Shown here in pieces: positions 56,509 through 64,000 of a DNA stretch of 64,000 nt (positions within the stretch are counted from its first letter, which is position 1; every line of letters begins with the position of its first letter). This stretch comes from Pelomyxa schiedti (lineage: Eukaryota; Evosea; Pelobiontida; Pelomyxidae). The notes under the pieces were generated by a model. The model was not told the DNA's origin and did no database searches. It saw nothing but the letters and a program-made list of their open reading frames with translations. The DNA is taken from contig JAHLWZ010000702.1 of assembly GCA_020536535.1 (NCBI GenBank), positions 67,452 to 131,451 of the forward strand. Direction: 5' to 3'. The position numbers and the translations under genes were made by a program.

Positions 56509-58931
56509 ATGCGGAAACGATCCAACACGAGACCGGTACGAACAGCCAAGGCTCCGCTACCGAAACAACCCAGGCTAGTCGCCTCTGATGCAATAAAAAG
56601 CGACACTCAGATCGACGTTACTACCTCCTTGTGCCCGTTGCCACGTGGATCCAGTACCGACGTAAGTGCAAAGGAGACTTCTAGGCCACCTGCTAATCGC
56701 TCTGGTACTTGATTTACACTCTACCATTTGTTGAAGTTTTCAGGCGCGTCTGCCCCGGAATGCGAGGTGCAGCTGTTTGAGGACGCCTACGACGACGCCC
56801 ATTGGGGCGAGCGGGAGGTCATCGGCGATGGCGGCGTCGTGGGTGACATTGCTGAAAGCCCGTGCGTGGAAGACGTCGACGGTACACAACTCTCGGATTC
56901 TGAAGGGGAAGAAACCCCTCCAATTACAACGGACCCACTTGACAGTTGCAACGCATCACAGAGAAATAAGCTCTCTCGGGAAAAGTCAGAGGTAGTTCTT
57001 GTAAGAAATTCTCGTTACTTAATCGCACTTGTAGTCTTCAGTAGCTTCGGGCTTTCCCTCACTTGGTGAAGGAAAAAGACCCACACAAACACCTCAGCTC
57101 CCTCCCCCACCACCACCAACTGTGGACGACAATTTTTCCTCTCTTCCACTATCAGAGCCAACACTGCGAGCAATATCAAGGGTTCTCAACTTCACCACAA
57201 TGACACCAATTCAACACTCAACCATACCCCTTGGGTTGCAGGGATACGACATTTTGGGAAAAGCACCTACTGGGAGTGGGAAAACCATTGCATATCTAGT
57301 GCCTGGTGTAGAACTACTGCACAAAAATGCTTTCACTCAATCAAGAGGAGTTGGTGTAGTAATTTTATCACCAACCAGAGAGTTGACAATACAGATTGCA
57401 TGTGTAGCCGAGCAACTTGTTACCTATCATGGCTTTACCCACACTGTTATCATTGGGGGAGCGAATGTGGACAGTGAGAGAAGTGCATTACTCCGCGGTG
57501 CAAATATCGTCGTTTCTACAGCCGGTAGACTTATAAAGAACCTGGTTTTTGGTGGTGGGGGCTTTTCCCTCGATGCTGTGCTTTATCTAGTTGTTGACGA
57601 GGCAGACCTATTGTTGGAGATTGGACACCAGCCCCAATTGCTCGAAATTATATCGCGGCTACCACCTAAGAGGCAATCCATGCTTTTTAGTGCCACTATG
57701 TCACAACGCGTTCACGCTCTGGCGCTTTTATCTCTGAGTAATGCCGTTTTTGTTGATGTGGAACGTGACAGCGAAAATCCCACTGTTTCTACGATCGAAC
57801 ACCATTTCACAGTGGTGTCTACAGCACAGCGAGTGGATATGCTAATTGCATTCCTGAAGGCAACAAGAGGGGAGCAAAAGGTCATGGTGTTCTTTTCCAC
57901 ATGCAATGAAGTGAGGTATAAAAACGTCCATATCCTTAGTTTCTCCTCATTTGAACTTCAGATATTTTGGCCTTGTAATAAGAAAGATGCTTGGGGATTC
58001 TTATAAGGTCATACAATTGCACAGCAGACTCCGTCAAGACCTTCGAACTTCGCTTTTCCTCGAGTTTGCGGCCTGTGGTGTTGGAATACTCTTCACGACT
58101 GATGTTGCTGCCCGAGGTGTTGATATACCCAATGTAGATTGGATTGTGCAGTTCGATTTACCCCGAGACACCCAAGATTACATCCACCGTGTCGGCAGAT
58201 GTGCCCGTGCAGGTAAGTCGGGGCACGCACTGCTTTTACTCCAACCACACGAGAAAAAAGTTGCTGATTCTATTGCAGCAATGGGAGTCCCAATTTCGCA
58301 ACTCCCAGTACCTCCTAACCTCAAACCACAGTATTACGTTCTAGCTCGTATGCACACCCACCCCCATGTGAAGCAATTGGCCATACTCGCAATGCAAGAC
58401 TATGTCACTGCATACAATATTAATACACATGGTGTGAATTTCCAATACGTTGATGTCAATACTCTGGCTCGCAGTTACGGGCTGGAAGTACCACCTCCCA
58501 CTGTAGTTACCATGCCACCAACGGAGGATATTATCAAACAGTATCAGCAAGCAATGGTGGCAATGCAAGAAACTAGAAGGGTAAGGTCTGAAACACCAGA
58601 AGAGCGTGTCAAGACAGTATTGGCACACATGAGTGCAATGGCAGAAGAATATGAGCTTAAAAAACTCAGTAATCCCAACTTCAGTGTCTTATTACTGGGT
58701 TCAAACCGGACAGCAAAGAAGAAGAGCGAAGCCACTGACGGGAGAGTGGAAAGAGATAATGTTTCCAGTTCAATATCAGCATGGACAGCCCACCCAGCAG
58801 ACTTCCAAGGCTGGAAATCTGGAGAAAGAGGCAGTAGTACTCACACAACAACAAGCGCCCGTCGCATCAACACCCCCATGCCACAACCAAATCTCCCCAC
58901 AACACCCTTCAAACGAAGACAAAAGTACTAG
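56509..58931 (+). CDS. DEAD-box RNA helicase, DDX18/Has1-like
   Basis: Exons 56509-56704, 56744-56991, 57035-57915 and 57962-58931 keep phase and give 764 residues. The N-terminal ~220 residues are basic/acidic low complexity. Helicase motifs: Q motif MTPIQ, I APTGSGKT, Ia PTREL, Ib STAGRL (normally TPGRL), II VDEAD, III SAT, IV FFST, V TTDVAARG and VI HRVGRCAR. The GVELLHKNAFTQSRGVGVVILSPTREL stretch resembles Has1/DDX18, which acts in 60S ribosome assembly in the nucleolus. The second RecA domain continues into ARMHTHPHVKQLAILAMQDYV, again Has1-like. Motif Ib has Ala for Pro, otherwise all motifs are intact. It starts 147 bp from the divergent LRR gene start. Confidence 0.87.
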
Positions 58932-59434
58932 CCCAGGGTTTTTTTTTTAATTCTCCCATCACTCGATGCATCGTTCCATATCGATGTAGTCTTCGGGTCT
59001 GCTACGGCCGCGCGCGAAACTAGTTTGGAAACAACGACACTTCTCTTCGCTGGTGGGCGACAGGGTTGCCGGCCCATCACGAGTGCAGCTGCTACCACAC
59101 TGGTTTTACAACCACCCCGGCTACATCCGAGGCTCCAGAGTAGTGGTCCTCCCGCCAAACGACGACGTGAGAGTGCTGGACAACCTAGTTTCGTGCCTAG
59201 TAATAAGAGCACAATTGTGGCTTCAATCTTGTATTGGCTGTGCAGGCACACTCGGCGAGCAACGGAAATGCAACAACAGCTTGCACCTTAGCATTGTCTC
59301 GCAAAGCATCCTTCAAGACACCAAAACTAACAGCAACCCCAGAAAAGTCTGGCAGGGAAACCACCTTTAGAAAAGAATGCAACAAAACCTCCACAAAGTG
59401 TGTGGCGTAGCACGAGACGAACAAGTTCCTGCAA
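58932..59434. other. unresolved stretch between convergent genes
   Basis: Both strands carry frames of about 75-107 codons. The plus frame near 59053-59370 contains LLPHWFYNHPGYIRGSRVVV and reads well for ~60 residues, but lacks a start or splice support. None is called. It could be a partial or decayed gene. Confidence 0.35.
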
Positions 59435-60698
59435 CTAGAAAAAACTCATTGAACGGATTCCTATGAAGCCAGGAATGGATACAGAAATACAAGACTGGCC
59501 AGTCAATGCATGAACAACAGAAAACTTGTGGGGGTAGAACTGAAACAGGAAACCCGAATGAGCAATTACGGTACCTACCGGTATTGATGGACTGGTACTG
59601 ATTGAATCACAGCGGAAAGTGATTGTCCTGAGTGGCTGGTTGGTATTGTGGCAATCCCAAATTTCTGCAAACTCAGTCGGTAGAATGGTGGCCAGACAGA
59701 AAAGTGACTCACTCAACTGAGAAAACTCAATTGTGCCATAGTACAAGTTTGTATTTATCTTTTCCACAAGTCCAGTTCTCTCAGAAACGATGTAGACAGA
59801 CTGCACACTTTGGGAGGTTTTCACAAGAAGGCACCTCACTCCGTTTTTCCTGAGGTCAAAAATGGAGTGGATCAGACCATTCCCTGGTTTCAGATAAAAC
59901 AACCAGCCTTCCCTGGGCCAATGATTCTGCGAGGTCAAAGACAACAATCAAATTGCAAGCACCATCGGTCAGTGCTACTACGACCCCGTCGGGGGTGATT
60001 TCGCTGAGCCGTGAAACTTGGACAGCCCCATAGGTATCATCACCTTCCGTCACATAAAGCCTGAGGTCAGCACGCTCCACTCCCCCAGAATGCACATTCA
60101 ACGAGCCTCCTGATGACAAGCGCGGGACCCTCGCAATGGCTACTCGCCTACCACCCTCGGGATGAGCATAGCATACAACCAGCCACTTGGAATTCACAGA
60201 ACGTGGCCCCATACAAATATCCCTCCCAACAAACAGCTGGGTGATGCTGTGCCCATCCGTGATCCCAATGTCTGTATCAGATGCATCTCTGCCCATTACG
60301 ATCTTATTGGTTGTTGTTGACACCATGCTGTGTGTGGGACCAAACCACTGCCGGCTTATACGAGGGGCAGTTGAAACTGGCCGGGTGACACCAATCAAGA
60401 GGGGTGACACACCAAACATAAACGACTTGGTGCCTATCTCCTTTAACCCGCGTGGGCCAATCACCGCAAACGCGTCCACCACGCAATTCATACTTGTGGG
60501 AACAACAAACTCCTCCCACAGCATACGAAGGAACCAAATCCACAAATGCGAAACTTCACGTCCAGTGTCCGCTAGCGACATGGGCCTTCCTCCCATAAGT
60601 GCGAAGAGGGAACACTTGGCTCCACAGCGATAGTGAGTGGCGAGGGCCAGTGAAACGATCTTCGAGGAAGCCGAACAGCAGTGCCCCTTGCCACTCAT
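59435..60698 (-). CDS. unrecognised protein, beta-propeller-like composition, paralogue of the gene at 63164
   Basis: Start MSGKGHCCSASSKIVSLALATHYRCG at 60698. The first exon runs to ~59877, ending VLSETREW. A 28-nt intron (gtctgatcca to tgacctcag) joins KNGVRCLLVKTSQS in phase. A second short intron precedes FYPHKFSVVHALTG; the stop is at 59435. Alternating strands and repeated motifs (KWLVVCYAHPEGGRRVAIARV, SEITPDGVVVALTDG, NLIVVFDLAES) suggest a WD-like propeller, but no WD box is clear. Shared features with the gene at 63164: RCG near the start, F-x-V-SP-x-LG/I, and KWLVV/HWVIV followed by VAIARV/WNVARM. The start codon lies only 20 bp from the divergent EEP gene start. Confidence 0.6.
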
Positions 60699-60718
60699 CA
60701 AATTGGTTTTCGGTAACA

Positions 60719-61852
60719 ATGAGAGGCGGTGCTGTAGCGATATTTGTTTTTGGTTATGCGGTTCTTGTGGCGGAAGGCAGTGTGCACGTTATGAGCTACA
60801 ACATGAAAAGCGGTTATGGGATGGACGGCGTTTTTGACCTCTCGCGCACTGCCGAGGTCATTAATTCCATCTCGCCTGATTTTGTTGGATTGCAGGAGGT
60901 AGATAACAAAACAACAAGGTAGGTTTGGTTGCTGTTTATTGTATGTGTTGATGAAGGAAGATTGACTGGTTTGAAGGGCGCCTGTCGATGAGCCCTACGA
61001 ACTGGGAAAAGCCACAGGAATGTATCCCACTTATGGAAAGATGCGAGATTACGAGGGTAAATATACCTGTCTTTGATTCCTTTGGGAAACCACTTCAGGG
61101 GGAGGATATGGAATTCTCATACTGAGTAAGAAAAATCCAATTGAAACTCGTACTTTCTACTATCACAATCCCGACTTGGTCAATCAAGTAAAAAATGACA
61201 TCTTTCCTGAGTGGATAGCAATTCATGTGGTGCTGTACAGACACGTAACTGCAGTGGAGATCCGCAGGATGATGACTATTGTCAAGGGGCCATAGCAGTG
61301 CTTCTTCCATACAACGATGGTTTAAAAATTACGCCCTGAATGGTAAAATGAATCATCCACAGAGCAAAAAGTTTGGTTTGTAACAACACATATTGGATTG
61401 TATGATATGGAGGAAAATGAAGGTAGTCTCCCTGTTCATGTCGCACATTCTCAACAACCGTAGTCACAGAGCTACTCTCAGAGTTTATTCCTACTCTCAC
61501 CGGTTCTGATGAGATAATAGTTACGGGTAGCGGAGTTTTGATTTACGTACATTTTGATGGCTAAAAATCGATAGGGGATTTCAACACAACTCCTGATACT
61601 CCACCTTACAATATTATGATAACTGGTGGATTCCACGATTTGTGGTTAACATGCGGATCAGGAAATGGCTACACGTGTGCCCCCATCTAGCTGGCATCCA
61701 ACTCAAGTTTTTCATTTAGATTTGACTCTGATGGTCCCTATGAGCGCATTGACTTTATTTTTTCAAGAAGCACCTACACCACTTGCACTAAAATGAAAGT
61801 CACTACAACACAAGCATCAGACCACCTTCCTGTTGATGCCATTATGGATTGA
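60719..61852 (+). CDS. secreted endonuclease/exonuclease/phosphatase (EEP, DNase I-like) family protein
   Basis: Begins MRGGAVAIFVFGYAVLVAEG (signal peptide). Motifs: VHVMSYNMKSGYGMDGVFDLSRTAEVI, FVGLQEVDNKT (metal Glu in QE-V-D), YGILILSKKNPIE, an active-site Asn region GDFNTTPD, LTCGSG-like turn, ERIDFIFS, and SDHLPVDAIMD at the end (D-H pair). Order and spacing match EEP phosphodiesterases such as sphingomyelinases, nocturnin-like and Mg-dependent nucleases. Substrate cannot be chosen: a secreted neutral sphingomyelinase or nuclease is plausible next to a glycolipid-degrading locus, but that is inference. Six or so short introns; the first ends at ~60976. Confidence 0.75.
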
Positions 61853-61865
61853 AGAGAACATTTTT

Positions 61866-63056
61866 TTATACAAAAATTCTTTGTGGGCCTGTGACATCAG
61901 TATTCACAAATTCAGAGGTTGAACCAACAACATAGAGCCGGTAGCCATAGACCAAGCCAAATGCAGCATTGAGCCACACCTTCACTGTGAATTGTTCACC
62001 TTGTTTAGCTCTCAGTTGTGCCCAGCTGATGTAACTGAGTGCTGATAGACTGTTGGTAACATTGAATGAACCACCAGTGGCACTGAAAGCGTAGGAATTC
62101 AGCTGGTTAATGGGCACTACCGTTATGATCACCACTTGTTCCTGCTTGGAGGTGAATGGATATGTACTTCTCTCTGGGTGACTAGAGTCATACGTTCCTA
62201 AAAGTAATTTTTAGTCGCGGAGTGTAAAGAAAGGTCATCACCTTCAACCATGAAAGAGGTATCCTGATCCTTAAAAGAGGCAGCAAATGGCTGGGTGTAA
62301 AATTCGTAAAGTTCAAACGTGCGGTTATAAGTTTCATTGTAAGGCGCATCAATCGTGCGATGAACATTCCCGTCCACATCAACGTACTAGATAGAATTAT
62401 TGGTCAAATATAAGAACAACCATGTAATTACAAAACAAAATACAAGAAATTAGGTGAGCACAAACCTGGCCATTTTGGTTTGCCAAATAACCATGAGCGC
62501 CAACCGGACCCAGGGGACCCAAGGGCCCCAGTGGCCCCGTGGGCCCAAACGGCCCCAAAACACCCCATATTCCCGCAGGCAGCAGGTGGTGCGAGTAGTC
62601 GTTCATGCACGGCAGCGAGCAGTATATGGACTGGTAGGTCAGCGGGCCGGCGTCGCTCAGCGGGCCCCCGAGCCCCAGCGGCCCGTCTAACATGCACCAG
62701 TCCGCCCACATGTCCCACGACGCAAACCCCCCGCTGATCCAGTAGCTTGGGTTCCACGTGTTGTTTCCTACGGGGCCCAGGAGGCCGAGGGGGCCCCAGG
62801 GTCCCACTGGCCCGTAGTACCCTAGGCAGCTGGTGGGCAGGAGGTACATAGAGGACCCAGGAGGCGTGATCACCACCGGGCTGGCTTGCACAAGTATGAA
62901 GGGATTGAGGACCGTAGTGTCTGCTGTCTGGTACCACAGCTTCCCCGGGTCTGTGCTGGGCACCGCCTCACAGTAGGAGTAACAACCCGACACCCCTTGC
63001 GCCCAAGAGCTCGAACCAAACGCCGCCAACACGACGAATACAGCTCCCCACAGCAT
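61866..63056 (-). CDS. secreted protein with Gly-Pro-rich (GPLGPLG) segments
   Basis: Exons 62466-63056, 62242-62386 and 61866-62197 keep phase and give 355 residues. Signal peptide MLWGAVFVVLAAFGSSSWAQG (an upstream in-frame ATG at 63128 is less likely). Two segments consist of GP-x and GPLGP repeats (YGPVGPWGPLGLLGPVG; GVLGPFGPTGPLGPLGPLGP) around a Trp-rich stretch with paired Cys (WADWCMLDG, YCSLPCMND). The C-terminal half is strand-rich (VIITVVPINQL, FTVKVWLNAAFG). The repeats resemble collagen triplets only in part: Gly is not every third residue for long. A cell-surface or matrix role is possible; no family assigned. Confidence 0.62.
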
Positions 63057-63163
63057 TGCGTGATTGTGCACAATCAAACGCAGAGAATTTCTTCTGAAAA
63101 TCTCGACATTTCGAAGAGCCATCATCATCGACCCCTGTGCTCAAGGAAATTTTGAATTCCTGT

Positions 63164-64000
63164 ATGGATCCGGAACTGCGAATCGTCGTGAATGTTGATG
63201 CCCGGTTGCAGTTTGTCGCCTTTGGTGTGGGCACGTTGGTGCGTTGTGGAGTAGGGAGCCCGGTGCGTTTGTTGTCACAGCAGTTTCTATCCGAGTTCGG
63301 CAAGGGTTGGATCGTAAGCGTTGCTAAATCAGCTGCTGTGAGAATCAAGAGGGCACCGGGTAACTTTGCACGACCGGTGTCAGACTCAGTAGACACCGAC
63401 GTTGTTTTCTATGTGTCTCCGACTTTGGGTCTAGTCGAGAACCCTGTGGTGTTCCATGACGAAGAATTTGTTGGATGGATTAGTGGGGGCCACCGGTGGG
63501 CCCTGGTGAAAAGGATTGTAGCTACTCCGTCTAACGCTCTTTGTGTGAGAGATTTGAGTAGCGGAACAGTGCAGACACTCATGGATAGATTCCTGGTGTT
63601 CTATACTGTCACTTGCAACAGACACTGGGTGATTGTTAATACGCCGTATGGTGCGATGCATATTTGGAATGTTGCGAGGATGGATGATGGAAAACAACCA
63701 AGTTATTCTGAAGTTCAAGTCAGTTGGCAGATATCTCAGATCAACTTCCTTTCTGATGACTCTTTTGTTGCCCTGGATTTCCATGGTGATCACTATACAG
63801 CTGAGTCTGTTGATTTGCTGGCCACACATTCTACTTCAACCCTCTGTTCGGTATTCTCGAAAGCCGTGACGGTTCCTTCTCACATAGGCTCTGCAATGCC
63901 ACAAGTTCGATTATGCAATGGGTTGCCGTATGTGACTTCCAACAAAGTCACCATGTGCCTGACTTCTGGGGAGAAAGTTGATTTGCCTCCAAGTGCTTTA
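63164..64000 (+). CDS. unrecognised propeller-like protein, paralogue of the 59435-60698 gene, cut by the window end
   Basis: ATG 63164 opens a frame of 279 codons to the last base. It starts MDPELRIVVNVDARLQFVAF, then VRCGVGSPVRLL, VVFYVSPTLGLVENPVVF, WALVKRI, FYTVTCNRHWVIVNTPYG and WNVARM. Shared motifs and their order with the gene at 59435 make them members of one family. Internal Trp and beta-rich pattern fit a WD-like propeller. No intron is needed in the visible part. Divergent from the GP-rich gene, 107 bp between starts. Confidence 0.62.
   Translation, partial: MDPELRIVVNVDARLQFVAFGVGTLVRCGVGSPVRLLSQQFLSEFGKGWIVSVAKSAAVRIKRAPGNFARPVSDSVDTDVVFYVSPTLGLVENPVVFHDEEFVGWISGGHRWALVKRIVATPSNALCVRDLSSGTVQTLMDRFLVFYTVTCNRHWVIVNTPYGAMHIWNVARMDDGKQPSYSEVQVSWQISQINFLSDDSFVALDFHGDHYTAESVDLLATHSTSTLCSVFSKAVTVPSHIGSAMPQVRLCNGLPYVTSNKVTMCLTSGEKVDLPPSAL

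Noticed and set aside
1-64000. Bacterial or viral origin of the window
   Set aside because: Dozens of phase-consistent short introns and eukaryote-specific families throughout; no operons, Shine-Dalgarno sites or viral hallmark genes.

Overview
The window is eukaryotic nuclear DNA from what is probably a free-living single-celled organism. Genes lie on both strands, are packed closely (about 30 in 64 kb) and are split by many short GT-AG introns, mostly 34-90 nt with a T-rich 3' end. The gene set points to a protist: a Roco kinase, a vWA/Vint protein, a receptor-type class III cyclase, a TRIM-like RBCC protein, an endoglycoceramidase, DDX18/Has1, a VPS9 GEF and a Myt1/Wee1-like kinase. An amoebozoan, perhaps an archamoeba, is my best guess, but this is inference and weak. 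No tRNA, rRNA, CRISPR array or mobile element was recognised.

Layout. 0-8 kb: a partial PGAP3/Per1-like GPI-anchor lipase, an unknown gene, a TRIM-like RBCC-filamin protein and a proline-rich WW protein. 8-20 kb: a dCache-type adenylyl cyclase, a NUDT18-like Nudix enzyme, a vWA-Vint protein, an unknown gene, a four-TM protein and a membrane protein with FG-GAP repeats. 20-34 kb (mainly minus strand): a polyQ VPS9 protein, two small unknown genes, a GNAT-GNAT-methyltransferase fusion, an alpha/beta hydrolase, a TMBIM/BI-1 protein, a sirtuin without zinc cysteines and a polytopic membrane protein. 34-43 kb: a giant vWA-eEF1A-like fusion and a PNPOx-FNR flavoprotein. 43-58 kb: a small membrane protein, a DUF1152 protein, a Myt1/Wee1-like kinase, an endoglycoceramidase, a Roco kinase, an LRR protein and a DEAD-box helicase. 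59-64 kb: two members of one unrecognised family flanking a secreted EEP hydrolase and a Gly-Pro-rich secreted protein.

The genes do not form an operon. Several divergent pairs have start codons 20-150 bp apart and probably share promoters. Themes that recur are unusual domain fusions (vWA with eEF1A-like GTPase, GNAT with methyltransferase, RBCC with filamin and a new C-terminal domain, sirtuin with a new C-terminal domain), long low-complexity inserts, and two places where only a 13-16 nt deletion restores the reading frame. Exon boundaries were derived by hand from splice signals, phase and family conservation. Where exact exon lists are given, they keep phase throughout.
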